The notes under the pieces are model-generated. The model made no database searches and had not been told where the DNA came from. It was given only the letters and a program-made list of their open reading frames with translations. Positions 32,654 to 41,421 of a stretch of DNA of 64,000 bases are shown here, piece after piece; the stretch's first letter is position 1; each line of letters begins with the position of its first letter. The translations under genes and the position numbers were made by a program. The stretch lies in NCBI GenBank assembly GCA_036378155.1, contig DASUXA010000040.1, positions 28,020 to 92,019 on the forward strand, in the 5' to 3' direction. Origin of the DNA: DASUXA01 sp036378155 (lineage in GTDB: Bacteria; Actinomycetota; Actinomycetes; Mycobacteriales; Micromonosporaceae).

Positions 32654-32780
32654 GAGCGTACCCGTCGGGCGACATGGATTCTTCCCGTCGCCGCCGCGCC
32701 GGCTCCGCCTGCCCCGCCGGCGGCGCGCGCGAAGTCACCTGCCCGCCCCGACACCTCCGGACACGACGAAGGACGTTCAG

Positions 32781-33254
32781 ATGCCGATACCCGCACCGTG
32801 GCGCAAGCTGCTGCTCGCCGTCCACATCACCCTCGCCGTCGCGTTGGTCGGCACCGACCTGGCGCTGCTCGTGCTCGGCATCGCCGGGCTGCACGCAGCC
32901 GACCCACGCTCGGTGTACCCGGCCGCCCGGCTGGTCGGCGCCTGGGTGCTCGCGCCGCTCGCGGTCCTCGCCCTGATCACCGGCGTGGTCCAGGCGGTGA
33001 CCAGCCGGTGGGGACTGCTGCGGTACTGGTGGGTCGGCATCAAGTTCGCCATCGCCGCGGTGCTGACCGCCCTGGTGCTGTTCGTGCTGCTGCCGGCGCT
33101 CGGCGCGGCAGCCGGCGGTACCGCGGAAGTCCCCGACACCCGCCGGACCGCGCTCGCCGTCGCTCCGGCAGCCGCCGCCACGCTGCTCGTGGTCAGCGCC
33201 TTTCTCGCGGTGTACAAGCCGCGGTGGCGGATCCGCCCGCAGGCGGGCCGGTGA
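32781..33254 (+). CDS. Four-helix membrane protein of unknown function
   Basis: A 157-residue protein from ATG 32781 with AAGGA seven bases upstream. Four hydrophobic segments: LLLAVHITLAVALVGTDLAL, AWVLAPLAVLALITGVVQAV, WVGIKFAIAAVLTALVLFVL and AVAPAAAATLLVVSAFLAVY. A basic tail KPRWRIRPQAGR follows. The layout and VH near the start of helix 1 resemble the DUF2269-like small membrane proteins of actinobacteria. It is divergent from, and probably repressed by, the TetR gene next to it. Confidence 0.78.
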   Translation: MPIPAPWRKLLLAVHITLAVALVGTDLALLVLGIAGLHAADPRSVYPAARLVGAWVLAPLAVLALITGVVQAVTSRWGLLRYWWVGIKFAIAAVLTALVLFVLLPALGAAAGGTAEVPDTRRTALAVAPAAAATLLVVSAFLAVYKPRWRIRPQAGR

Positions 33255-33346
33255 CCAGCGGACAACCCGGTCCGACAATTAACCCGTACACCGGTGTTCA
33301 GATTCGCCGGATCGCGCTCTAGGCTATCCCTAACGCAACTGTAAGA

Positions 33347-33390
33347 GTTCCGGTTTCCCGGGGCGGCACGGGGCGCCCCGGGACCGGAAC
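33347..33390 (+). promoter_or_regulatory. Long leader hairpin upstream of the MFS exporter
   Basis: GTTCCGGT-TT-CCCGGGGCG pairs with CGCCCCGGG-ACCGGAAC: a 17-bp stem with a two-base bulge and an 8-base loop. It ends 20 bases before the MFS ATG, and the ribosome site AGGGAA follows directly. It may be an attenuator or translational control element of the exporter. Confidence 0.55.
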
Positions 33391-33410
33391 TCAGAGAGGC
33401 AGGGAACGCC

Positions 33411-34856
33411 ATGAGCGAACTCACCGCCGGTGTGCCGACGCGCCGCCACGCGCGCGCCGGCACACCGCCCGCCCTCCCGATCCTCGTCCTGCTCAGCCTC
33501 GCCCAGTTCATGGTCATCCTCGACGTGTCCGTGGTGAACGTGGCACTGCCCACCATCGGGCGGTCCCTGTCGCTGAGCCGGGAAGCCCTGACCTGGGTCA
33601 TCACCGCGTACACCGTCACCTTCGGCGGGCTGCTCATCCTCGGCGGTCGCCTCGCCGACGCCCTGGGGCGCAAGACCACCTTCCTGGCGGGGCTGACCCT
33701 GTTCACCCTGGCGTCGCTGACCGCCGGTCTCGCCGACAGCGGCGCGGCTCTGATCCCCAGCCGCGTCGCCCAGGGCGTCGGCGCGGCGATCCTGTCGCCG
33801 TCCGCGCTGTCCATCCTGACCACCGAGTTCACCGGTCGGGAACGCAACCGCGCGCTGGGCGTGTGGGGCGCGATCGGCGCCGCGGGCGCCGCCGTCGGGG
33901 TACTCGTCGGCGGCGTTCTCACCGCCGGTCCCGGCTGGCAGTGGGTGTTCTACGTCAACATCCCGGTCGGGGTGCTCGTCGCCGTCGGTACCGCCGTCGT
34001 CGTGCCCGCCCGCCCGCGAGACCCCTCGGCGCGGCTCGACGTGCCCGGCGCGCTGACCGGCACCGCCGCCGTGGCGCTGGTCATCTACGGGCTGGTCCGG
34101 GCCGGCGAGCGGGGCTGGACCTCGCCCTGGGCGCTGGCACCGATCGGACTGGGCGTCCTGCTCGCACTCGCGTTCGTCGCCATCGAGCGCGCCGCCGCCC
34201 ATCCGCTGGTACCGACCCGGCTGGTGACCCGGCCGCCGCTGCCCGGCGCGGTGGTCGTGATGCTGGTCGCCACGGGCGCGCTGCTGGGCATGTTCTTCCT
34301 CAACTCGATCTACCTGCAGCACGTCATCCGGTACAGCCCGCTGAAGGTCGGACTGGTGTTCCTGCCGGTGGCGCTGTTCACCGCGATCGGCGCGCACCTG
34401 GGCAGCCGCCACGTCGCCAGGATCGGTCCTCGTCCGACCGCCGCCGCCGGGCTGCTCGTCGCCGCGACCGGAATCGCCGTCATGGCATGGTGGGGCGTGG
34501 GCGGCGGGCTGACCGCGCTGCTGGTCGGCTTCCTGCTCGCCGCGCTCGGCATCGGCGCGACCTTCGTCACCGCCATCACCACCGGACTGTCCTCAGTCGA
34601 AGAGCAGCACTCCGGCGTCGCGTCCGGGGTGTTCAACACCGGGCACGAGGTCGGCGGGTCGCTCGGCATCGCGACGCTGTCCACCGTCGCCGGCGCCAGC
34701 CTCGTCCAGGGTCCGGGCGGCGCGGCGCTCACCGGGTTCCAGCACGCGTACCTCGCCGCAGCCGTCGCCTCCGCCGTGCTCGCGGCGGCGTCAGCCGCCA
34801 TACTGCTGCCCAGGGGACGCCTCGCGTCCGGCACCGGCCCGAGGTTCATACACTGA
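33411..34856 (+). CDS. DHA2-family MFS drug exporter (EmrB/QacA type)
   Basis: A 481-residue protein with about 14 membrane segments. Family motifs: LAQFMVILDVSVVNVALPTI (motif D1 in helix 1), GGRLADALGRKTTF (motif A), SRVAQGVGAAILSPSALSIL (motif B) and WGAIGAAGAAVGVLVGGVL followed by GWQWVFYVNIPVG (motif C and after). Proton-driven export of drugs or toxic metabolites is expected. A TetR gene follows 13 bases later in the same direction and is the likely regulator. The leader has a strong hairpin. Confidence 0.93.
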   Translation: MSELTAGVPTRRHARAGTPPALPILVLLSLAQFMVILDVSVVNVALPTIGRSLSLSREALTWVITAYTVTFGGLLILGGRLADALGRKTTFLAGLTLFTLASLTAGLADSGAALIPSRVAQGVGAAILSPSALSILTTEFTGRERNRALGVWGAIGAAGAAVGVLVGGVLTAGPGWQWVFYVNIPVGVLVAVGTAVVVPARPRDPSARLDVPGALTGTAAVALVIYGLVRAGERGWTSPWALAPIGLGVLLALAFVAIERAAAHPLVPTRLVTRPPLPGAVVVMLVATGALLGMFFLNSIYLQHVIRYSPLKVGLVFLPVALFTAIGAHLGSRHVARIGPRPTAAAGLLVAATGIAVMAWWGVGGGLTALLVGFLLAALGIGATFVTAITTGLSSVEEQHSGVASGVFNTGHEVGGSLGIATLSTVAGASLVQGPGGAALTGFQHAYLAAAVASAVLAAASAAILLPRGRLASGTGPRFIH

Positions 34857-34869
34857 GGTCATCGCCGAC

Positions 34870-35487
34870 ATGACCGACCGACGTCAAGCGGAACGCGGCG
34901 CTGCCGGACGGCAGCGCCGCGCCGACGCGCAACGCAGCATCGACGCGATCCTCGATGCGGCGTTGGCGTGCGCGCCGAGCGACGGCGGGTTCAACATGAC
35001 GGCGATCGCCCGGGCGGCAGGAGTCAGCCGGGTCACCCTGTACGCGCACTTCCCCACCAGGGAAGCGCTGGTCGACGCGGCACTACGCCGGGCCATGGCG
35101 CTCACCGCCGAGGCGTTCGACCGCCTGCGACTCGACGAGGGTCCGGCGACCGAGGCGCTGGACCGGATGCTGCGCTCCTCGTGGCGGATCGTGGAGCGGC
35201 ACCGGAACCTGTACCAGGTGGCGTCGCGAACGCTGTCGCCGAGCGAGTTGCACGCCTACCACGCCGAGCACGTGCTGGGTCAGATCGACGCGCTGATCGC
35301 ACGGGGTCAGGACACCGGCGAGTTCCGCACCGACCTGCCGCGCGAGTGGCTGGTCGGCACCGTGTACACCCTGATGCACCTGGCCGCCGAACAGCTCAAC
35401 GCGGGTCAGCTCACCGCCGCGCAGGCGGGCGACGTGGTGAGCGCCACCGTGGTCTCCCTGCTGCGACGCGGCTCGGCGGCGGCTTAG
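34870..35487 (+). CDS. TetR family transcriptional regulator
   Basis: A 205-residue protein. HTH in residues ~18-65: QRSIDAILDAALACAPSDGG, FNMTAIARAAGVSRVTLYAH, FPTREALVDAALRRAM. The ligand domain is helical and ends with TLMHLAAEQLNAGQLTAAQA. It lies 13 bases after the MFS exporter gene in the same orientation, the classical arrangement for a local repressor of an efflux pump. Confidence 0.92.
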   Translation: MTDRRQAERGAAGRQRRADAQRSIDAILDAALACAPSDGGFNMTAIARAAGVSRVTLYAHFPTREALVDAALRRAMALTAEAFDRLRLDEGPATEALDRMLRSSWRIVERHRNLYQVASRTLSPSELHAYHAEHVLGQIDALIARGQDTGEFRTDLPREWLVGTVYTLMHLAAEQLNAGQLTAAQAGDVVSATVVSLLRRGSAAA

Positions 35488-35522
35488 CGGGCACCGGCGG
35501 CTGGTCGAAGCGCGATGCGGGG

Positions 35523-36944
35523 CTAACCCGGCTGGGTCGCCGTGTCGGCGCGCGCGCGTGCCGCGGCGACCAGTACCGCCAACTCCCGCTCGATCGCGCC
35601 CGCCAGCAGTTCGACCTCGGGCGTGCTGTCGTCGTCCCAGGTGATGCCGAACGACAGTTGCCCGTGGTACGACAACATCGCGATCCCGGTGCGCAGCCGC
35701 AGGGCGATCGGCACGTACGGCAGGATCTCCACGATCGGGCGGCCCAGCGCGTACAGCGTGCGCGGCGGTCCCGGCACGTTCGTCGTGACCGTCACGATGT
35801 TGCGTTGCGGCAGCCGGGCGGCGAACCGTACCGCCCAGGAGATCGGCGCGAAAGGCTCGTGCCGGGCCAGGGTCGTCATCGCCTCGCCCGCCTCCGCCTC
35901 CTTGCTCGCCTTCAGCGCGGCGAGCCGCACGTGTACCACGCCCAGCCGCTCCACCGGGTCGGCGACGTCGACCGGCAGCAGCGGCAGCATCATCGAGATG
36001 CGGTTGTCGATGACGCCTCCCTGGTCCGGTGCCCGTACCGACACCGGCACCAGGGAGCGGACCGCGTCGGGTACCGGCTGCTCGTCGCGGTGCAGCAGCA
36101 GCGCGCGGAACGCCCCGGTGACGGCGGACAGTACGACGTCGTTGACGGTGACTCCGAACGCGCGGGCGGTACCGACGATGTCCGGCAGCAAGGCGCGGGC
36201 GACGCCGTACCGGCGCTGCGCGCCGATCGGGCCGCTCAGCGACGACCGGGTCACCGGTCGCAGCACCCCGGCGAGCTCGGTGAGTCCCCGCGCGGTGTCC
36301 GCGACCCGGCGCGCCAACGCCGCCGGGGTACGCATCGCCCGACCCACCAGCCGCACCTGCTCCATCGGGGTCCGCGCCAGGTCGGCGAGCGCCAGCACGG
36401 TCAGCCGGGTCGTGCTCGGCTCCGGCGGCGGGTTCCACGCGGGTGCCGGACCGCCGGGCGAGCGGCGGCGATCGTGCGGCGAGTCGTCGAAGGTCAGGCT
36501 GTACAACTGGTTGCCGGACAGCCCGTCAGCCATGCAGTGGTGCACCTTCGACAGGATCGCCCACCGCCCGTCCGCCAGCCCCTTGATCACCCAGCACTGC
36601 CACAGCGGCCGGTCCCGGTCCAGTCGCTGCGACATGATCCGGGCGACCAGGCGGCACAACGCGTCGTCGGTCGGCTCCGGAATCGCGGTCCACAGCACGT
36701 GCCGGTCGAGGTCGAATCGGGGGTCGTCGACCCACACCGGTTGCCCGAGGTCGAACGGGACGGTGCGGACCTTCTGCCGGTACCGGGGAATCGACGGCAC
36801 CCGCTCGCCGAGCATCCGCAGGAACTCGTCCCGGTCCGGCATGGGACCCTCGACCACCGCGACCGAGGCGATCGCCAGCGACGCGTGCCGATCCTCGTCC
36901 TCGGCGTCGAGAAAGCCCGCGTCGAGCGGGCTCAGGTGCTCCAT
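35523..36944 (-). CDS. Wax ester synthase/diacylglycerol acyltransferase (WS/DGAT)
   Basis: A 473-residue protein of full WS/DGAT length, ATG with GGGGG upstream (a GTG one codon earlier is possible). It starts MEHLSPLDAGFLDAEDEDRH, has the catalytic HHxxxDG motif in SKVHHCMADGLSGNQL (residues ~130-145), and later NDVVLSAVTGAFRALLL, DNRISMMLPLLPVDVADPVE and VTTNVPGPPRTLY, all family hallmarks. These enzymes join fatty acyl-CoA to diacylglycerol or fatty alcohol to make storage lipid at the inner face of the membrane. The neighbouring alpha/beta hydrolase and patatin may handle the same lipids. Confidence 0.94.
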   Translation of the reverse strand: MEHLSPLDAGFLDAEDEDRHASLAIASVAVVEGPMPDRDEFLRMLGERVPSIPRYRQKVRTVPFDLGQPVWVDDPRFDLDRHVLWTAIPEPTDDALCRLVARIMSQRLDRDRPLWQCWVIKGLADGRWAILSKVHHCMADGLSGNQLYSLTFDDSPHDRRRSPGGPAPAWNPPPEPSTTRLTVLALADLARTPMEQVRLVGRAMRTPAALARRVADTARGLTELAGVLRPVTRSSLSGPIGAQRRYGVARALLPDIVGTARAFGVTVNDVVLSAVTGAFRALLLHRDEQPVPDAVRSLVPVSVRAPDQGGVIDNRISMMLPLLPVDVADPVERLGVVHVRLAALKASKEAEAGEAMTTLARHEPFAPISWAVRFAARLPQRNIVTVTTNVPGPPRTLYALGRPIVEILPYVPIALRLRTGIAMLSYHGQLSFGITWDDDSTPEVELLAGAIERELAVLVAAARARADTATQPG

Positions 36945-37050
36945 CACGACCCCCGTGGCACCCCGCGTCAGCCACACGCTGACCGGCGCTCTCGGGTCCA
37001 GGCTCCCCGGTGGCGGCGCGCGGCGGGCAGGGCCGACCGGCCCTGCCGAC

Positions 37051-37121
37051 CCTTGCCGCCCGGCCTTGTCCGGTCGGCGCTGCCCACCTTGCCGCCCGGC
37101 CTTGTCCGGTCGGCGCTGCCC
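37051..37121. repeat. 36-bp tandem duplication upstream of the alpha/beta hydrolase gene
   Basis: The unit starting CCTTGCCGCCCGGCCTTGTC is present at 37051-37086 and again at 37087-37121, identical apart from the last base. A degenerate third start (GTTGTCCGG) follows. It lies in the divergent promoter region between the WS/DGAT and hydrolase genes, so copy number could affect transcription. Confidence 0.8.
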
Positions 37122-37157
37122 GTTGTCCGGCGGCACACGGCCGGGCAGGCTTGGTCC

Positions 37158-38045
37158 GTGACGACGCTCGCGCGCACCACGAACGGCACGATCGAGATCG
37201 CGTACACGGTGGACGGCCCCCCGCACGGCGAGCCGCTGCTGCTCGTCATGGGTCTCGGCATGCAGATGATCTTCTGGCCGGACGGCTTCGTCGCCGAGCT
37301 GGTGGCGCGCGGCTTCACTGTCGCCCGGTTCGACAACCGCGACGTCGGGCTGTCCACACACCTCACCGGGCACCGCCCGGCGAGCCTGCCGACCATGCTC
37401 GCCCGCCCGGCGGCGGGCGCGGTGTACGACCTGGACGACATGGCCGACGACGCGGTCGCGGTGCTCGACGCCCTCGACTGGTCCAGCGCGCACATCGTGG
37501 GCGCGTCGCTGGGCGGGATGATCGCGCAGACCGTCGCCGTGCGGCACCCGAGCCGGGTGCGTACCCTCACCTCGATCATGTCGACCCCGTCGCCCCGGAT
37601 CGGTCGACCCCGGCCGCGTGCGCTGCGGGTACTCGTCGGACACGACGCCCGCGACCGGGAGCAGGCAGCCCGGCGGATGGTGCGGGTGTTCCGGGTGATC
37701 GGTTCGCCGGGATACCCGCACGACGAGGCGTGGCTGCGCGAGGCGGCGGCTCAGGCGTACGACCGGGCGCACGACCCCGCCGGGGTGCGTCGGCAACTCG
37801 CGGCGATCGCCGCCTCCGGGGACCGGCGTGCGGGGCTGGCGAACCTGCGCATACCCGCGCTCGTCCTGCACGGCGAGGCGGACCCGCTGGTACGCCCGTC
37901 CGGCGGTCGCGCCACTGCCGCGGCGATACCGGGCGCGCGACTGGTGACGTATCCCGGGATGGGTCACGACCTGCCCGGCGACCTGTGGTCGACGTTCGCC
38001 GACGAGATCGCCGCCCTCGCCGCCACCAGCGGTAACGCACTGTAA
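37158..38045 (+). CDS. Alpha/beta hydrolase
   Basis: A 295-residue protein from GTG 37158. Oxyanion region LLLVMGLGMQMIFWPDGF, nucleophile elbow VGASLGGMIAQTVAV (Ser ~117), acid in VLHGEADPLVRPSGG and catalytic His in TYPGMGHDLPGDLW. FARFDNRDVGLSTHL-type sequence (VARFDNRDVGLSTHL) is common in actinobacterial esterases and in enzymes of aromatic or lipid degradation. The substrate is not predictable. It is divergent from WS/DGAT and has no signal peptide. Confidence 0.88.
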   Translation: MTTLARTTNGTIEIAYTVDGPPHGEPLLLVMGLGMQMIFWPDGFVAELVARGFTVARFDNRDVGLSTHLTGHRPASLPTMLARPAAGAVYDLDDMADDAVAVLDALDWSSAHIVGASLGGMIAQTVAVRHPSRVRTLTSIMSTPSPRIGRPRPRALRVLVGHDARDREQAARRMVRVFRVIGSPGYPHDEAWLREAAAQAYDRAHDPAGVRRQLAAIAASGDRRAGLANLRIPALVLHGEADPLVRPSGGRATAAAIPGARLVTYPGMGHDLPGDLWSTFADEIAALAATSGNAL

Positions 38046-38155
38046 CCGACGAAACACGGTCACATGGACCGCGAGCGCGCGGGGCACCTGTCATCCTGTA
38101 CGCATCACCGGGGTGGCCGGCGTCACATCAGTGGTCACCGTCCTGGGAGGGCGCC

Positions 38156-39184
38156 ATGGCGACCACGCTTCGACCACGCGTCGGCTTGGTACTCGGAGCC
38201 GGCGGCGCCCTCGGCGCCGCGTGGACCGCGGGCGCTCTCGCCGCGTTGCAGGAACGGCTGGACCGACCGGTACCGGACGTCGACATGATCGTCGGGACCA
38301 GCGCCGGCAGCGTCGTCGCCGCCTCGCTGCGCTGCGGTGTCGGCGTCGACGAGATCGTCGCGTACCAGCGCGGTCTCGCCCTGGCGACCCTGCCCCACCT
38401 GGCGGACCTCGACAAGGAGTCAGGTGCGCTGCCCCCGCTGCCCCGGCTGCGACTCGGCTCGCCGCGACTGCTCGCCGCGACGGCGCGCGCCCCGCACCGG
38501 GTACACCCGTGGGTCGCCGCCAGCGCCCTGCTGCCCGCCGGGCGAGCCGAACACCGCTGCCTCGCCGGACTGGTGAACTCGCTGGTCAGCCACGCCAACG
38601 GCGGGGCGGACGGCAGCGCCGTCGCGACGCACCTGGACGGGCGCGCCGTCGCGGCGGACGGGCGCACCTGGATCATGTCCGTGGACTACGGGTCGGGTCG
38701 GCGCGTGGCGTTCGGTCGTCCCGGCGCGCCGACCGCGTCGCTGTCGGACGCGGTGGTCGCCTCGTGTTCGATACCCGGCTGGCATCGACCCAAGATCATC
38801 GATGGTCGTCCGTACGTCGACGGCGGCGTCCGCTCGTCGACCTCACTGGACCTGCTGACCCGGGTCGAACTCGACGAGGTGTACGTGCTCGCCCCGATGG
38901 CCAGTTTCGACCCGGACCGACCGCGTCACCCGGCGGCCCGTGCCGAACGGCTGGTCCGGCAACTCGTCACCAAGGGGCTGGCCGGGGAGATCCGGGCGGT
39001 CCAGGCGACCGGTGCGACGGTGCGCGTGCTCACCCCCGGTCCCGAGGATCTCGCCGCGATCGGCGCCAACATGATGGAGCCGAGCCGTCGGCTGCGGGTC
39101 CTGGAGACCTCCCTCGCCACGTCGCCGATCCGACTCGCCGCGCTGGACAAGCGGTCGCACCGCGCGTCGACACGCGTCCTGTGA
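38156..39184 (+). CDS. Patatin-like phospholipase
   Basis: A 342-residue protein with GGGAGGGCGCC directly before the ATG. It has the patatin oxyanion loop LVLGAGGALGAAWTAGALAA, the nucleophile motif IVGTSAGSVVAASL (Ser ~49) and the catalytic Asp in GRPYVDGGVRSSTSLDLL. The C-terminal third contains EIRAVQATGATVRVLTPGPE. Patatins are Ser-Asp dyad lipid acyl hydrolases. No signal peptide or membrane helix is present, so it acts in the cytoplasm, perhaps on membrane or storage lipids. Confidence 0.92.
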   Translation: MATTLRPRVGLVLGAGGALGAAWTAGALAALQERLDRPVPDVDMIVGTSAGSVVAASLRCGVGVDEIVAYQRGLALATLPHLADLDKESGALPPLPRLRLGSPRLLAATARAPHRVHPWVAASALLPAGRAEHRCLAGLVNSLVSHANGGADGSAVATHLDGRAVAADGRTWIMSVDYGSGRRVAFGRPGAPTASLSDAVVASCSIPGWHRPKIIDGRPYVDGGVRSSTSLDLLTRVELDEVYVLAPMASFDPDRPRHPAARAERLVRQLVTKGLAGEIRAVQATGATVRVLTPGPEDLAAIGANMMEPSRRLRVLETSLATSPIRLAALDKRSHRASTRVL

Positions 39185-39272
39185 CCCGCCTCACCCCGCC
39201 TCACGTGGGTCGCCCGGCGTCTCGTCCTCGCGGGTGAGAACGCCCGTACGGGCGACGCGAGGAGGCGTGAAG

Positions 39273-40514
39273 ATGGCAGGAACCACAGGTGACCGCCGGG
39301 TCGTGATCGTGGGCGGCGGATACACCGGAATGATGTGCGCGATCCGGCTGGCGCGCCGTACCCGCCGGCACGGCGTCGAGGTCGTCCTGGTCAACCCGTC
39401 CGACCGGTTCACCGAGCGGCTGCGCATGCACCAGATCGCAACCGGGCAGACGCTGTCCGACCGCCGGATCCCGGCGCTGCTCGAGGGTACCGGCGTCCAG
39501 TTCGTCCAGGGTCGGGCGAGCCGCATCGACCCGGATCAGCGCGACGTGTGGGTGGACACCGACCGTGGTCCGAGGGTGCTGCGGTACCACACGCTGGTGT
39601 ACGCGATCGGCAGCGTCGCCGACAGCCGCACCGTGCCCGGGGTCGAGACGCACGCGTACACACTGGACGACCCGCACGCCGCGACCCGGCTGGCGAACCG
39701 GCTGGCGGAACTGGACGGCGGCACGGTCGCGGTGTGCGGCGGCGGGCTGACCGGGGTCGAGTCGGCCGCCGAGATCGCCGACAGCCACCCACGGGTGCGG
39801 GTGCTGCTGCTGACCCGCGACGAACCCGGCTCCATGATGGGCGACCGGGCACGCGGGTACCTGCGCCGGTCGCTGGCCCGGCTGGGCGTCGAGGTGCGCG
39901 CCGGGGTCGAGGTCGTCAAGGTGCTGCCCGGCGCGCCCCAGCCGACCGACGGTCAACCGGTCGTGCTCGAGCTCGCCGACGGCGAATCGGTACCGGTCGA
40001 CGCCTGCCTGTGGACCACCGGTTTCGTGGCGTCGCCGCTGGCCGAGCGGTCGGGTCTGGCAGTGGACCCGCGCGGTCGCGTGGTGGTCGACGAGACGCTG
40101 GCGTCGGTGTCGCACCCGTCGGTGTACGCGATCGGCGACGCGGCGGCGGTGCGGCAGCCGTGGGGCGAGATCCACGGCACCTGCCAGAGCGGCATCCCGA
40201 TGGCGATCCACGCCGCCGACACCATCGCCCGCCGGCTGCGGGACCGTCCGGCGAAGCCGTTCCGGTTCGGGTACGTCCACCAGCCGGTCAGCCTGGGTCG
40301 GCACGACGCGGTCATCCAGTTCACCCGACCCGACGACTCGCCGCGCCGGTGGTACCTGACCGGACGCGCGGCGGTCGCCTACAAGGAGGCGGTCAGCAGC
40401 AGCCCGCCCTGGGCGTACCGGCTGTCCGCGCGGGTCACCGTGCCCGCCGCGTTCGTCGCGCTGCGCGGCGGTCGCGCCACCCGGCGACCGGTCAGCGCCG
40501 CCGCAGGCCGGTGA
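39273..40514 (+). CDS. NDH-2-like NAD(P)/FAD oxidoreductase
   Basis: A 413-residue protein; ATG 39273 has GAGGAGG ten bases upstream (GTG 39234 is an in-frame alternative). FAD motif VVIVGGGYTGMMCAIRLA, NAD motif VAVCGGGLTGVESAAEIA, and the C-terminal FAD contact SVYAIGDAAAVRQPWGEIHG. WTTGFVASPLAERSGLAVDP is typical of NDH-2/pyridine nucleotide-disulfide type enzymes. No amphipathic membrane anchor is obvious. It converges on the ECF41 sigma gene with a 23-base overlap. ECF41 loci commonly carry an oxidoreductase, so this is the likely partner gene. Confidence 0.87.
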   Translation: MAGTTGDRRVVIVGGGYTGMMCAIRLARRTRRHGVEVVLVNPSDRFTERLRMHQIATGQTLSDRRIPALLEGTGVQFVQGRASRIDPDQRDVWVDTDRGPRVLRYHTLVYAIGSVADSRTVPGVETHAYTLDDPHAATRLANRLAELDGGTVAVCGGGLTGVESAAEIADSHPRVRVLLLTRDEPGSMMGDRARGYLRRSLARLGVEVRAGVEVVKVLPGAPQPTDGQPVVLELADGESVPVDACLWTTGFVASPLAERSGLAVDPRGRVVVDETLASVSHPSVYAIGDAAAVRQPWGEIHGTCQSGIPMAIHAADTIARRLRDRPAKPFRFGYVHQPVSLGRHDAVIQFTRPDDSPRRWYLTGRAAVAYKEAVSSSPPWAYRLSARVTVPAAFVALRGGRATRRPVSAAAGR

Positions 40515-41367
40515 GCTTGTCCGGATTGTTGATCAGGTGGATGGCGTGGATCACGCCATCCACCACGTACAACGTCGCCGCGGCGGCGGGCTGGTCGGCG
40601 GAGTACATGACGATGGCCGGCCCGCCGTTGACGTCGGTGATCTCGAAGCTCGGCTGCTCCGGCATGCGCCCGGCGAAGGTGACCAGCGCGCGGGCGACGA
40701 GGTCCGGACCGTAGATCGGCTTGCGCGGCGCGGGCGCCAGACCGCCGCCGTCGCTGACCATGACCACGTCGGGCGCCAGTACCCGCATCAGCCCCGCCAG
40801 GTCGCCGCCCGAGGCAGCCGCCAGGAACTGCTGGGTGACGGCGATGCGGGTCGCCCGGTCGGTGTCGTACCGCAGGCGACGCTGCTCGACGTGCTCGCGG
40901 GCGCGGCGCGCGGTCTGACGTACCGACTCCTCGCTGCGACCGACGATGTCGGCGATTTCCGCGTACGAGTACGCGAACGCCTCGCGCAGCACGAACACCG
41001 CCCGTTCCAGGGGCGACAACGACTCCAGTACCAGCAGCATCGCGGTCGACACCGTGTCCGCCATGGTCACGTCCTCGGCGACGTCGGGGCTGGTCAGCAT
41101 CGGCTCCGGCAGCCACGACCCGACGTACGCCTCGCGGCGCGCCTGCGCGCTGCGCAACCGGTCGATCGCCAGCCGGGTGACGACCCGGACCAGGTACGCC
41201 GCCGGATCGTCGATGGTCGAGCGGTCCGCGCCGGCCCAGCGCAGCCACGCGTCCTGGACCACGTCCTCGGCGTCGCCGACCCGACCGAGCACCCGGTACG
41301 CCACCCCGTACAGCCGACCCCGGTGCTCCTCGAACACCCGCGTCGCCTCGGCCTCGTCGATGGTCAC
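40492..41367 (-). CDS. ECF41-type sigma factor (SigJ-like) with SnoaL-like C-terminus
   Basis: A 291-residue sigma factor. Region 2 is FEEHRGRLYGVAYRVLGRVG with DAEDVVQDAWLRW; region 4 is LESLSPLERAVFVLREAFAY and YAEIADIVGRSEESVRQTAR. The linker has WLPEP (residue ~86). The ~120-residue NTF2/SnoaL-like extension carries DGGGLAPAPRKPIYG and ends NNPDKLTGLRRR. WLPEP, DGGG and NPDKL are ECF41 marks; in that group the extension replaces a separate anti-sigma factor and tunes activity. ECF41 genes usually sit beside one target operon for an oxidoreductase, epimerase or decarboxylase. Here the NDH-2-like gene adjoins. Confidence 0.93.
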   Translation of the reverse strand: MTIDEAEATRVFEEHRGRLYGVAYRVLGRVGDAEDVVQDAWLRWAGADRSTIDDPAAYLVRVVTRLAIDRLRSAQARREAYVGSWLPEPMLTSPDVAEDVTMADTVSTAMLLVLESLSPLERAVFVLREAFAYSYAEIADIVGRSEESVRQTARRAREHVEQRRLRYDTDRATRIAVTQQFLAAASGGDLAGLMRVLAPDVVMVSDGGGLAPAPRKPIYGPDLVARALVTFAGRMPEQPSFEITDVNGGPAIVMYSADQPAAAATLYVVDGVIHAIHLINNPDKLTGLRRR

Positions 41368-41421
41368 GCCGTCGCCTCCCGTCGCCCGGACTCCACTCTA
41401 GGGCCGGCGTACGGTGAGCCG

